Assembly: GCF_001673535.1 (NCBI RefSeq)
Contig: NZ_LZLY01000155.1
Location: forward strand, 30,960-94,959
Source: Mycobacterium sp. 1081908.1
GTDB taxonomy: Bacteria; Actinomycetota; Actinomycetes; Mycobacteriales; Mycobacteriaceae
Length of the DNA: 64,000 nt
Direction of reading: 5' to 3'
Part shown: positions 17,183-26,320 of the stretch, piece by piece
Layout of the letters: each line of letters starts with the position of its first letter
Position numbering within the stretch: the first letter of the stretch is position 1
Made by a program: the position numbers and the translations under genes
Notes under the pieces: generated by a model
Seen by the model: only the letters and a program-made list of their open reading frames with translations
The model's database searches: none
What the model was told of the DNA's origin: nothing

Positions 17183-19414
17183 TCAATCGACGCCGCTACG
17201 CTTCGCCGGCGGGTATCCGCGCGACGGCGCCACCATGCGCGCGTGTAGCTCCGTCAGGGTTTTGGGCGCCCACCAATTCCACTTACCCAGCAGGTGCATG
17301 AACGCCGGTAACAACACCATCCGCACCGCGGTCGCGTCCATGAGGATGGCGAAGGTCAGCCCGACGCCGAAGATTCGCAGGACGCTGGTGCCGATCTGGG
17401 CGGCGAAGGGAATCGCCATCAAGACAGCCGCCGCAGTCACCACCCTGCCGCCCCGCGCCAAGCCAAGCGCAACGCTCTCGTCGTTATCCGCCGATGTGCG
17501 TTCGGATGCCAGCCAGTATTCGCGGATTCGGGAGACCAGGAATACCTCGTAGTCCATGGACAGCGCGAAGACGATACATAGCAAGGGCACGGGCACGATG
17601 ACAGGAAGCACGCCGGTGGAGGTGGTGCCCAAGCCGGCAAGGTGACCGTCCTGGAAGATCCACACCAATGCGCCCACCGTTGCGGCGAGGGACAACACGT
17701 TGAGCACCAAGGCTTTCAGCGGAACCACAACGCTGCCGGTGAGCAAGAACAACAGGACGAGCATGACCCCGCCCGCGATCGCGAGAACCGACGGCAACGG
17801 CGTCGTGATGGCAGCGATGTTGTCGCGGTTGATCTGCGCCAGTCCGCCGAAGAGCGCCGTCGGCCCGGTGATGCCGTGCAGCCTGTCGAGTTGGAGGTCG
17901 GACGCGGCGGACAGCGGGGGTGCGCTGCTGTCGACGGTCAAGTATGCGGCCCCGCCGGCCATTCCGGTGGCCGCCGACGGTGGTCCGGTCCGGACGCCGC
18001 CGACGTAGGTGCCGCCGGGCGACGAGACGCTCGACACGTCCGGCACCCGCGACAATTGTGCGCCATACCGGTCCAGGTCCGCCTTCCACAGCCCGCTGGT
18101 GTCCGGGACAACCACTGCCACGCTGCTGAACTCGCTGCGCGGATAGTCGTCGCGGAGTTGGTCACCCACCTGGCGCGCGGGCGCCGACGTCGGAAGCATC
18201 CGGTCGTCAGGGATTCCCAATTTGACGCCGGTGGCGGAGTAAGCGAGGAGGACGAGCAGCGCCGCGGCGCCGATCCCCAGCGAGATAGCATGACGAGCAA
18301 CGAATTTCGTGAAGCGGTAGAGGACCTGTGCTTCGACTGCAACGTGAGCCGGATCTGGTCGGCGCGTCATCCGCCGGATCAGCCTTCGCACGTCCAGGGC
18401 GTTCAACCGATCGCCCAGCAGCACGATTGCGGCGGGCGTGACGACCAGCGCGCCAAGGGCCGCGAAACCCACCGTTGCGACCCCGGCGTACGCCAGCGAC
18501 TTAAGCGCAATCATCGGGAACAGCAGCATCGCCGCCATCGCCAACGCGACCGTGGCCGCAGAAAAGAGTACCGTCCGACCGGCGGTCGCCATGGTGGTGA
18601 GGAGGGCGCCATCGCGGTCGACGCCGCTGCTCCTCTCGTCGCGATAACGGCTCACGATCAGCAAGGTGTAGTCGATCGCCAGCGCCAAACCCAGTCCGGC
18701 GCTGATGTTCAGGGCAAACGTTGACACGTCGGTGGCGAGCGCGATAAGTCTGAGGGATGCAACCGAACCGGTGATCGCCATCAGACCCAGTGTCACCGGC
18801 AGCGCGGCGGCGACGAGGCCGCCGAACACCCACACCAGCAACAGGAAGCTGAGTGGGACTGCGATCGATTCCATCAGGATCAGGTCTTTGGTCACGCGCT
18901 CGGTGACTTGCGAAGCAAGCATGGCGGCCCCGCCGGCGCGCACCCTCACCCCGTCTCGGTCGTGGACGAGTCGGTCGGACAGCTCCCGCGCATACCGCGG
19001 TGCGTGGTTCTCGTCACCGGCGATGCTGGCGACGATCAACCCCGACGCGTGGTCTTTGCTGATGAGCCGCGCCGCAGCGGCGGGAGGCACCGTCCACGGT
19101 GATGTCACGCCGGCGACATGCGGTGAATGTGCCAACCCGTCAGCGATCGCCATGCCGACTTCACGTGCGGCACCGTCGATTCCGCCGTTTGGCGCGCTCA
19201 CAGTGATCAGCAGTTGCTGTTGGCTCTGTCCGAACTTCTGCGCCATGATCGCGTCCGCCTTGGCGGACTGGGATGCCGGATCGTAGACGCCGCCGGCGGA
19301 CAGCACCTTAGCCGCCGGCACGGCGATGGCGCCCAGCACGGTTGTCAGGAGCGCCGCCATGACGACGATCCAGCGCGGCGTGGCGATGGCCAGCCGGGCG
19401 ATCCGTTGCAGCAC
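17183..19414 (-). CDS. MMPL/RND-family membrane exporter
   Basis: This 743-residue member of the MMPL (RND) family exports lipids or other amphiphiles across the inner membrane. It has the duplicated RND layout: an N-terminal helix (about 15-35), a first periplasmic loop (about 40-180), a block of five or six helices to about 370, a second periplasmic loop (about 390-520), and a final helical block to about 715. The VDRDGALLTTMATAGRTVLFSAATVALA and SMDYEVFLVSRIREY stretches are typical of the family. It is shorter than the 900-1000-residue MmpL proteins of M. tuberculosis. GTG at 19414 lies 12 bases after a P450 gene on the same strand, so the pair is an operon. It is convergent with the pks12 block. 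Confidence 0.9.
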   Translation of the reverse strand: MLQRIARLAIATPRWIVVMAALLTTVLGAIAVPAAKVLSAGGVYDPASQSAKADAIMAQKFGQSQQQLLITVSAPNGGIDGAAREVGMAIADGLAHSPHVAGVTSPWTVPPAAAARLISKDHASGLIVASIAGDENHAPRYARELSDRLVHDRDGVRVRAGGAAMLASQVTERVTKDLILMESIAVPLSFLLLVWVFGGLVAAALPVTLGLMAITGSVASLRLIALATDVSTFALNISAGLGLALAIDYTLLIVSRYRDERSSGVDRDGALLTTMATAGRTVLFSAATVALAMAAMLLFPMIALKSLAYAGVATVGFAALGALVVTPAAIVLLGDRLNALDVRRLIRRMTRRPDPAHVAVEAQVLYRFTKFVARHAISLGIGAAALLVLLAYSATGVKLGIPDDRMLPTSAPARQVGDQLRDDYPRSEFSSVAVVVPDTSGLWKADLDRYGAQLSRVPDVSSVSSPGGTYVGGVRTGPPSAATGMAGGAAYLTVDSSAPPLSAASDLQLDRLHGITGPTALFGGLAQINRDNIAAITTPLPSVLAIAGGVMLVLLFLLTGSVVVPLKALVLNVLSLAATVGALVWIFQDGHLAGLGTTSTGVLPVIVPVPLLCIVFALSMDYEVFLVSRIREYWLASERTSADNDESVALGLARGGRVVTAAAVLMAIPFAAQIGTSVLRIFGVGLTFAILMDATAVRMVLLPAFMHLLGKWNWWAPKTLTELHARMVAPSRGYPPAKRSGVD

Positions 19415-19426
19415 CCGTATTCCCGA

Positions 19427-20602
19427 TTACCACCGCACCGGGAGTTCGGTGAGCCCACCCGCCAGTGCGTCCGGTGGCAGCCGCAACTCCGTGACGTCGA
19501 CCGCCAATCGCAACGTGGGGAATCGTGAAATCAGTTGGGAGAACACCGTCCGGAGTTCGATGCGTGCCAGAGGCGCGCCTAGGCAGTACCTGGCGCCGTG
19601 ACCGAGAGCGAGATGACTTGCGCCGGAACGCGTCACGTCGACCCGGTCGGGGTCCGCGAACGCTGTGGGGTCAAGGTTGCCCGCGCCGAGGTCGAGGAGC
19701 ACAAGCTCGCCCGTCTTGATGCTGACGCCGTCGATGTCGAAGTCGGTGCGAGCGTACCGAGGCACCGGGAAGCCTCGGGGGTGTGCGGCCCGCAGGGTTT
19801 CCTCGATCGCATTCGGCACCAGCGCGGGCTCCTCGACGAGTGCCTGCCACTGCTGGGGGTCGGCCAGCAGCAGCATTGCGCTGAGACCGATTTGGACGAC
19901 CGTGGTCTCGTGTCCCGCGAATAGCAGGGCCATCGTGAGCCCCGCTACTTCCAGATCGGAGACCCCTTCGACCGCGCAAAGTCGCGAGATCACGTCGTCG
20001 CCCGGCTCCTGGCGTTTAGCCGCCACCAGTTGCAGACCGTATGTGAAGAGCTGGCCCATCCCCTGTTCGGAGCGCGCCCGGTCGCTCGTGTTGGCGACAT
20101 CGCTGGTCCAGCGTTGGAATTGATCGCGGTCCTCGTAAGGCACGCCGAGCAGTTCGCAGATGACCAGGATGGGCAGGGGCACTGCCAGCATCGTGTGCAG
20201 GTCCGCCGGGGGACCATGCTGTGCCATCTCGTCGAGCAGGCGCGCAGTCAGGGCCTCGATTCTGGTGGTAAGCGCACGCATGTGCTTTGGGGCGAAATGT
20301 GGTTGCAGCAGCTCGCGCATGTGTGCGGTATCGGCGTGCTCGGTGTCGAAATTGCCCACTGGCCCGCCGAAGAACAACGATTCGCCCAACCGCGCTGCGG
20401 TCTCAGGCTCGGGGTGCCCTCTGCCGAGCCGGTCGTCATCGAGCAATCGCCGCACGTCCGAGTGGCGCGTGACGAGCCATGCCGAATCGCCGGTCGCGGT
20501 TCGAACCCGGTGGATCGGCCCTTCGGATTGGAGCTCACGCAGTCGCGGTGCGACCTGGAGCGGATGATCTTGATTGAAGGGCAATTGGGCCACTGTGGCC
20601 AT
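19427..20602 (-). CDS. Cytochrome P450 (AGHETT type), upstream of the MMPL gene
   Basis: This is a soluble P450 mono-oxygenase of 391 residues. Diagnostic motifs are the I-helix oxygen-binding segment LLFAGHETT, the EETLR (ExxR) K-helix, and the haem loop LALGHGARYCLGAPLAR, where Leu replaces the usual Phe at the first position. The start at 20602 is preceded by GAGGAGG at good spacing. Longer in-frame starts up to 20863 would add an arginine-rich peptide unlike a P450 N-terminus. It is transcribed with the MMPL gene and divergent from the coq4-like/P450 pair. The substrate is unknown. Compact sequence and hydrophilic ends suggest the CYP105/CYP107 type. Confidence 0.92.
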   Translation of the reverse strand: MATVAQLPFNQDHPLQVAPRLRELQSEGPIHRVRTATGDSAWLVTRHSDVRRLLDDDRLGRGHPEPETAARLGESLFFGGPVGNFDTEHADTAHMRELLQPHFAPKHMRALTTRIEALTARLLDEMAQHGPPADLHTMLAVPLPILVICELLGVPYEDRDQFQRWTSDVANTSDRARSEQGMGQLFTYGLQLVAAKRQEPGDDVISRLCAVEGVSDLEVAGLTMALLFAGHETTVVQIGLSAMLLLADPQQWQALVEEPALVPNAIEETLRAAHPRGFPVPRYARTDFDIDGVSIKTGELVLLDLGAGNLDPTAFADPDRVDVTRSGASHLALGHGARYCLGAPLARIELRTVFSQLISRFPTLRLAVDVTELRLPPDALAGGLTELPVRW

Positions 20603-20741
20603 GGAGACCTCCTCGCCACGTCTACTCAAACGTGCTCGGGACCACTTCGCAAGCCCCCCGCAAACCCAACTGTTGCATCGACGGGTTGTAACCGTCTTAG
20701 ATTTGTGCATAGGGGTTTTCTGACGGACAGGGGCTGAGCTC
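20603..20741. promoter_or_regulatory. Divergent promoter region between two P450 operons
   Basis: These 139 bases separate the minus-strand P450-MMPL operon from the plus-strand Coq4-P450 operon, and must hold both promoters. The centre is less GC-rich than its surroundings. It contains a small inverted repeat, GGTT-GT-AACC, inside CGGGTTGTAACCG, followed by TTAGAT, a possible plus-strand -10 element. No matching TTGACA box is clear. A shared operator is possible but unproven. Confidence 0.35.
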
Positions 20742-21569
20742 ATGCTCGGGGAAAAAACACAGCTCGCCGAATACAGCAGGCCCAATGGCGTCATCCCCGA
20801 TCGGCGGTCCTGGCGCACGATCCTGCGAGCGTGGCGAGGCTTCACCGTGACCGGTAAGCGCATGTACGAGTTCTTTTATCTGGCTTCCCTGGAAATTTCG
20901 ATTCCGTCGACCCCGCGCCTGTTTCACCAGGTTCGCGCTCATCCGCACGGCGGCAGAATCATCCGCGACAAACCCGATCTGCTGGCCCTGCTGCGCGATG
21001 ACGCGTACCTCGCATCGCTGGCCCCCGGAACCGTGGGACATGCCTACCGCTCGTTCCTCACCACCAACCGCCTCGATGCCGGAGTGTTCGACGAGTCCGC
21101 GGTCGTCCGTCCCTATGCCCAGGCGCGCAACTGGCACGAGGACTACTACTACTTCCTGGTGCGGTGCAACGCGATGCATGATCTCCAACACGTCGTCACC
21201 GGTTACGGACCGGACATTGCCGGTGAGATCACCGGCATCGGATTCCAGTGTGGCCAGATGGAGCCCGCCGGAGCGCTCGAAAAGCTCGGTTACGCTGTCG
21301 CGTTCGCCCTGCCGGGTGCCTCATTGCGCCACAAATTGCGCGTCTACCGGCAGGCGGTCGAACGGGGCCGGCGCGCTGACAAACTGGCCGCGGCACCGTG
21401 GGAAGAGCTCCTTGATAAGCCTCTCGACGAAGTCCGAACACAGCTCGGCGTCCTACCGAAGCAGATCGCGCACCCCAACGGGGGCTGGTTCACTCGGTGG
21501 ACGCCTCCCGGTATGAAGCCGGCGACGCGTTGGGACTACGACGAAATCTTGGCCCGAGACGGTGGGTAA
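20742..21569 (+). CDS. Coq4-like protein
   Basis: This 275-residue member of the Coq4 family carries the diagnostic zinc-site signature HDxxH-x11-E: His146, Asp147, His150 and Glu162, in MHDLQHVVTGYG. In eukaryotes and proteobacteria Coq4 acts in ubiquinone synthesis, where it is reported to remove the ring carboxyl group oxidatively. Mycobacteria use menaquinone, so a ubiquinone role is unlikely, and the protein probably acts on another aromatic or prenyl-like substrate. It has no signal peptide; a hydrophobic helix near 45-60 could touch the membrane. The P450 gene behind it starts 8 bases before its stop, so the two are translationally coupled and likely work on one substrate. Confidence 0.85.
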   Translation: MLGEKTQLAEYSRPNGVIPDRRSWRTILRAWRGFTVTGKRMYEFFYLASLEISIPSTPRLFHQVRAHPHGGRIIRDKPDLLALLRDDAYLASLAPGTVGHAYRSFLTTNRLDAGVFDESAVVRPYAQARNWHEDYYYFLVRCNAMHDLQHVVTGYGPDIAGEITGIGFQCGQMEPAGALEKLGYAVAFALPGASLRHKLRVYRQAVERGRRADKLAAAPWEELLDKPLDEVRTQLGVLPKQIAHPNGGWFTRWTPPGMKPATRWDYDEILARDGG

Positions 21570-22899
21570 AGGCCGCCCGCCCGGCCCCAGCTTTCTGCAG
21601 CTGGGGAAGTGGTGCCTGCGGCATGGGCCGAATTCGTTTGCCCTGTTGCCGAAGATCGCGGCTCGGTACGGCGACGTCGTTGATATTCCCTTGCCGCTGC
21701 CCGGCTGGACGATGACGCTGCTGAGCCATCCCGATCACGTCGACTACGTTATGGTGCGAAATCACGATCGGTACGTTCGCAACGATCTGACGGCCGATCT
21801 GGTGCCGGGTGAGCCCGACGTCCTCCCGGTCCTCGAGGGCGAGGAGTGGAGGAGGTGGCGCCGGGAACTGAACCCGTTCTTCACCGAGAACTCCTTGGCG
21901 TCGTTGAGCGAATCCATGTCGGCCGCGGTGTCTGCGGGCATGGAGACCTGGGTGAAGTTCGTCGCACCGGCCCAGTGGATCGACCTGGAACTCGAGCTGG
22001 GCAAAGTCGTGATGGACTCGCTGATGCGGTCCATGTTCAGCACCGAGTTGGACGCCGAAACCCTGCATCGCTATGTCGGCGCGGCGCGAGACCTCGGCTC
22101 CTACACCATTAGTCGCGCCTTCATGTCATCGTTGCCGAAGTTCGTGCCACGCCCCTTCGCGAGGCGTGGGGAGGCCGCTCAGAGCCTGATGCTGAGCGAG
22201 CTCGACAAGGTCATCGCGCGGCGGCGCGCCGAGGGGCCGCGCTCGGCGCCCGATGTTCTCGACGCGCTGATGACGATGTCCTTGGAATGGTCGCCTGACA
22301 CGCGCTACCGCAGGCTGCGGACTGAGCTTGCGTCGCTCGTGTTCGCCGGCTTCGAGACGACCGCGGAATCGGTCTCATGGGCCGTCGCGCTGCTGCGCAG
22401 GAATCCGACAACGCTCACGCGGGCCTACGCCGAGGTGGACGCCCTCGGCGCCGCTCCGATCAAGTACGCACACCTGGACCGGCTTCCGTACCTGCGGGCA
22501 TGTTTCGACGAAACGTTGCGCATCGCGGCGCCCGCGGGCATATTGCGCACGACGAACGAAGACGACGAGATCGGGGGATACTCCATCCCGGCGCATTCCC
22601 ACGTCTTGATATCCCCCTATCGCATCCACCGGGACGCTCGATTCTGGGTACAGCCGGAACAGTTCGAGCCAAATCGGTTCCTGCACGACAGGATTAACCG
22701 AAACGCTTACATCCCGTTCAGCATCGGCCCGCGCAAATGCATGGGCTGGCGAATGGCCTACATCGACGGGTTGATGACGCTGGCGGCAATCCTGCAGCGG
22801 TACAGCTTCGAGATTCAGCCCGGGTGGAACCCGAAACCGAAACTGCGCATATCCACTGCTCTGGCAGGTGGACTACCCGTTCGCCTGGCAGTCCGATGA
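21562..22899 (+). CDS. Cytochrome P450, coupled to the Coq4-like gene
   Basis: A P450 of 445 residues. Motifs are the I-helix LVFAGFETTAES (Phe in place of the common His), the K-helix FDETLR and the haem loop FSIGPRKCMGWRMAYIDG. The N-terminal PPGPSFLQLGKW and the Arg-rich WRRWRRELNPFF C-helix are typical of the class with E-type P450 features. GTG at 21562 overlaps the Coq4-like stop codon region by 8 bases. Its 3' end runs 27 bases into the convergent P450 gene. No redox partner gene lies nearby, so it must use a ferredoxin/reductase encoded elsewhere. The substrate is unknown. Confidence 0.92.
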   Translation: MGKGRPPGPSFLQLGKWCLRHGPNSFALLPKIAARYGDVVDIPLPLPGWTMTLLSHPDHVDYVMVRNHDRYVRNDLTADLVPGEPDVLPVLEGEEWRRWRRELNPFFTENSLASLSESMSAAVSAGMETWVKFVAPAQWIDLELELGKVVMDSLMRSMFSTELDAETLHRYVGAARDLGSYTISRAFMSSLPKFVPRPFARRGEAAQSLMLSELDKVIARRRAEGPRSAPDVLDALMTMSLEWSPDTRYRRLRTELASLVFAGFETTAESVSWAVALLRRNPTTLTRAYAEVDALGAAPIKYAHLDRLPYLRACFDETLRIAAPAGILRTTNEDDEIGGYSIPAHSHVLISPYRIHRDARFWVQPEQFEPNRFLHDRINRNAYIPFSIGPRKCMGWRMAYIDGLMTLAAILQRYSFEIQPGWNPKPKLRISTALAGGLPVRLAVR

Positions 22900-24192
22900 C
22901 CGCAGCACCACGGTGGCGCCGCGGGCCGGAACGGGACTGATCCCGCCGCGTCGCACCGCCTCGGGTCGCTCGCTGATAGGTCGCACGTCGCAGTCGCCGA
23001 ATAGCGTTGCGAGCACGACGCGCATCTCGAATTCGGCGAATGCTTCGCCGATGCAACGGCGGACTCCGCCCCCGAATGGAATCCACGTGTACGTGCCCGC
23101 GCGTTCGCCGAGGAAGCGCTCGGGCATGAATCGTTCTGGCTCGGGGTAGATTTCCGGCCTCCGGTGCATCAGGTAGATCGATGGCATGACGTTCACCCCG
23201 GCGGGCAACGGAACGCCGCCGATTTGCATCGGCGCTGTGAGACGCCGTGACACCACTGAGATCACCGGCCTAAGCCGCAACGTTTCTTTGACCACGGCGT
23301 CCAGGAACTGTTCCCGCCCCGTGTGGATTTCGTCGACGAGCCGCGCGTAATGGCCGGGATGGCGGACGAGTCGCTCCACCGCCCATGCCAGTGCCGTCGC
23401 CGTGGTCTCGTGTCCGGCCAACAGCAGGGTCATCAGCTCGTCGCGGATCTCGACGTCGCTCATCGGCCGGCCGTCCTCATGCCGTGCCCGCAACAGGGTG
23501 GAGAGCACGTCGGTGCGCCCGTCCAGGTCGTCGGCCCGACGGCGCTCGGCTATTTCGGCGTAGAGCAGGCGATCGACGCCGAGGAGCAGCCTTTGCACCA
23601 GCTTGGCTCTGATGCGCTGGGGGCCCAGGGCGACCAGGAACAGCTGAGTCGAAACGCCCGTTGTCCTGGCGAATATCCGCACCATCTCGGCGCGCAGGCG
23701 ATCCAGGCGGTTACCCTCGTTCAGCCCGAACACCGTGCGCAGGATTATCTCGAGTGTCAACGCCTGAATCCGCGGGTGCAGACGCACCGGCTTGCCGCGC
23801 GGCCAGAGAGCGATCTCGGCCTTGGCGACCGCGGTCATCTTGTCGGCGTAGGACGCCAAGTGGTTGCCCCGAAAGGGGGGCATGAGGAGACGGCGCTGCT
23901 CGCGGTGCGCGTCGTCGTCGAGAAGCAGCATCGAGTTGGCGCCCAGCGCCGGCACCAGGATGCTCTTTTGCTCACCTGCGTGCAGCAGCTCAGGGGGACC
24001 GGTGAACACCTCTTTCACCACGTCCGGATGCGACACCATCACCCAAGGAGACTCACCCGCGAGGCGCAACGTGAACATGTCACCGTATCGGGCCGCCGAG
24101 CGTCGCATGAACTCCCAGGGGCGCCCTATCCACGCGGCCGTCTGAACGGCGACTGGAAGTCGAGGACCGAGCGGCAGGGCATCGATGGTCAC
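22873..24192 (-). CDS. Cytochrome P450, CYP135/CYP138-like
   Basis: A P450 of 439 residues. It has the PLGPRLPV N-terminus, the C-helix DDDAHREQRRLLMPPF, the I-helix LLLAGHETTATALAW, the K-helix KETLRLRPV, and the haem loop IPFGGGVRRCIGEAFAEFEM. The overall architecture resembles mycobacterial CYP135-CYP138 enzymes; I judge CYP138-like but cannot assign a subfamily without alignment. It begins with GTG at 24192, 69 bases after an epimerase gene on the same strand, and could be its operon partner. It converges on and overlaps the neighbouring P450. Confidence 0.9.
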   Translation of the reverse strand: MTIDALPLGPRLPVAVQTAAWIGRPWEFMRRSAARYGDMFTLRLAGESPWVMVSHPDVVKEVFTGPPELLHAGEQKSILVPALGANSMLLLDDDAHREQRRLLMPPFRGNHLASYADKMTAVAKAEIALWPRGKPVRLHPRIQALTLEIILRTVFGLNEGNRLDRLRAEMVRIFARTTGVSTQLFLVALGPQRIRAKLVQRLLLGVDRLLYAEIAERRRADDLDGRTDVLSTLLRARHEDGRPMSDVEIRDELMTLLLAGHETTATALAWAVERLVRHPGHYARLVDEIHTGREQFLDAVVKETLRLRPVISVVSRRLTAPMQIGGVPLPAGVNVMPSIYLMHRRPEIYPEPERFMPERFLGERAGTYTWIPFGGGVRRCIGEAFAEFEMRVVLATLFGDCDVRPISERPEAVRRGGISPVPARGATVVLRSSDCQANG

Positions 24193-24261
24193 CGCTCCAA
24201 TTATCGTAAAGGGCCAGGTAGGGTCAAGCGCTCGGCGTGGGCCCGTATCCCGGACTGGCAG

Positions 24262-25341
24262 TTAGCCTCTCGTGATCGGGTCACCGAATCTGATCCGGGC
24301 GGCTTCCCAGGGGTCGGCGTACCGGCCCGGGCCGGCGGTCCGCATGGTGAGTCGTCGGCGCAAGAGCGGTCTCACAATCGGGGTAAGGAGCCGCGTCGGT
24401 AGTCGTTTCCAGCCGATGCGGTCCCGTATCTCGGCGAGCATGTCGGGCCAGGAGTGGTGCTGGAAAGACAGTCTCCGTTGCGCCTCGACGGTGTCCATCC
24501 AGTCGGTGGTGAACCAGCCTTCATCGATGTCGGGGTTGCCCGGTCGGCCGGCCGGCAGACCCGATGCGAATCCGTATTCGGTCGCGATGGCCGAACCAAT
24601 CTCGCCTTGCCGCAACCTGTGTGACGGGTCACCGCCGACCAGCATGATGGTGCCTGCGACGTCTGCCGTCGTGGCCGCCGTGAAGGCCGCCGCGGCGTCA
24701 CGAACGTCGACGGTCTGTGTCCGCCCGTCCGCGGGCAGCGATCGGTCAAAGAACAGCGCGTCGAGGTCCAAGGACGCGGCGGGGGGTTCGACGCTGAGTA
24801 CGGCTCCGAGTCGCAGGATCGTCCATTCCAGACTCGATGCGCGCACCGCCGTTTCGGCTTCCAGCTTTTGTCTACCGTAGGCGTCGTAGGGTTTCGGCAC
24901 GGTGTCGGCTCTCAGCAGGTCGCTGCAGCGGTGGGGGTTGCGCACGCCGTACACGGCGGTGCTGGAAGCGTGCACGAACCGCGGAGGGTGCGACATGCGT
25001 TGTGCCGCATGCACCAACGCCGCGGTCGCGTCGACGTTGATCTTGCGCGACGCGACGGCATCGCGGTACATCCATGGGGGGCTTGACCCCGCGAGGTGAA
25101 TGATCGCGGTTGGCGATGTTTCGTGGACAAGGCGCTCGGCCTCTCCGGGCCGGGTCAGGTCCGACCATCGGACGTTTACACCCGCCGGCAGCGCTCGGGC
25201 GGCCCTCCGGCCCGCCGCGGAGCACCGACCGGTCACGACGCATTGGCGGCCGTCGGCGATGAGCCGGCGAACCGTTGCCGAACCGATGAGGCCGAAAGCG
25301 CCGGTGACCAGCACCGTGTCGGTTGAACGTCTACCCGTCAT
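24262..25341 (-). CDS. NAD(P)-dependent epimerase/reductase (extended SDR)
   Basis: This extended short-chain dehydrogenase has about 359 residues. The nucleotide-binding loop VLVTGAFGLIGSATVRRL is close to the N-terminus. It is followed by IIHLAGSSPP and the active-site segment VHASSTAVYG, with a downstream YGRQKLEAE (Tyr-x3-Lys). ATG at 25341 is preferred because it lies 8 residues before the Rossmann strand; an in-frame ATG at 25401 adds 20 basic residues. Neither has a clear ribosome-binding site. The C-terminal 100 residues are the variable substrate region. It may reduce or epimerise a sugar, steroid or ketone in the tailoring cluster; the substrate is unknown. Confidence 0.85.
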   Translation of the reverse strand: MTGRRSTDTVLVTGAFGLIGSATVRRLIADGRQCVVTGRCSAAGRRAARALPAGVNVRWSDLTRPGEAERLVHETSPTAIIHLAGSSPPWMYRDAVASRKINVDATAALVHAAQRMSHPPRFVHASSTAVYGVRNPHRCSDLLRADTVPKPYDAYGRQKLEAETAVRASSLEWTILRLGAVLSVEPPAASLDLDALFFDRSLPADGRTQTVDVRDAAAAFTAATTADVAGTIMLVGGDPSHRLRQGEIGSAIATEYGFASGLPAGRPGNPDIDEGWFTTDWMDTVEAQRRLSFQHHSWPDMLAEIRDRIGWKRLPTRLLTPIVRPLLRRRLTMRTAGPGRYADPWEAARIRFGDPITRG

Positions 25342-25492
25342 GCCGCATTGCCCGGTAAGCCTGCACTTTCTGGTGGCGCCTGGCAACGCCATCGTAGCCA
25401 TTGTCGGCGCGCGTTAATCGGGATTACGATTTCGTTTCGGCCGGGGGGCGTGTCCGGACCGGGCCGGTCGCGACGGGAGGAGATCGATCTTG

Positions 25493-26311
25493 GTGAAGGT
25501 TGCTCCCGCGGACCTTTTCTTTCGCCTCAGCTACAGCCGTTTCGTGTTGAAACATTCGGCGAAATATCACTACCCGTGGCTGACTCGTCGAATCGAGAGC
25601 GACGATGTCGTGTTTCTCAGCGCCGGCTACGAGGAAGATCCGCCGATGGGCCTGCCGCTGGATGTGGCCGACGAGCCGAACCGGGCATGCATCCAGCTTT
25701 ACCACCGCACGGCGGCACAGGTCGACATCAGCGGCAAACGGGTGCTAGAGGTGGGATGTGGCCACGGGGGCGGCGCCTCCTACATCGCGCGTCACCTGTG
25801 CCCGGCCTGCTACACCGGAATGGATTTGAATCCCGACGGCGTCGCGTTCTGTCGACGGACCCACGACGTGCCGGGCGTGGAGTTCGTTCAGGGCGACGCC
25901 CAGGATCTGCCGTTCGCCGACGAGTCCTTCGATGCGGTGATCAATGTCGAGTCGTCGCACAGCTACCCCGATTTTCCGGGATTTCTGCGCGAAGTCGCCC
26001 GTGTGCTCGCGCCGGGAGGCCATTTCCTCTACGCCGATTTCCGCAACCGCAATCGCGCCGCGGAATGGGAAGCGCAACTTGCCGACTCGCCCCTGACGAT
26101 GCTGACGAGGCAAGACATCAATGCCGAGGTCGTTCGCGGATTCGATCAATGGTGGATATCGCCGAAGACGCACCAAGTATTCGAGCGTGTGGTGCCGGCG
26201 CCGCTACGCGGTGCCATCAAAGGCGCGATGGGCGCGCCCGGGCCCGGGCTCTATCGTGCGGTGCAGGACGGAACGCTGTCATACCGGATGTACAACTTCG
26301 TCAGGAGTTGA
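25493..26311 (+). CDS. SAM-dependent O-methyltransferase, Rv2952-like (copy 1)
   Basis: A class I methyltransferase of about 272 residues. It shows the SAM loop VLEVGCGHGGGASYIARHL, the acidic motif TGMDLNPDG, VQGDAQDLPF and VLAPGGHFLYADF. The segment AGYEEDPPMGLPLDVADEPNRA and the C-terminal LSYRMYNFVRS are characteristic of the mycobacterial family that includes Rv2952, which methylates phthiotriol and phenolphthiotriol dimycocerosates, and glycopeptidolipid methyltransferases. No dimycocerosate genes are in this window, so the acceptor is probably another lipid hydroxyl. TTG at 25490 is the alternative start; GGGAGGAG precedes both. It is divergent from the epimerase gene and 9 bases before its paralogue. 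Confidence 0.9.
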   Translation: MKVAPADLFFRLSYSRFVLKHSAKYHYPWLTRRIESDDVVFLSAGYEEDPPMGLPLDVADEPNRACIQLYHRTAAQVDISGKRVLEVGCGHGGGASYIARHLCPACYTGMDLNPDGVAFCRRTHDVPGVEFVQGDAQDLPFADESFDAVINVESSHSYPDFPGFLREVARVLAPGGHFLYADFRNRNRAAEWEAQLADSPLTMLTRQDINAEVVRGFDQWWISPKTHQVFERVVPAPLRGAIKGAMGAPGPGLYRAVQDGTLSYRMYNFVRS

Positions 26312-26320
26312 TGGTCATTC

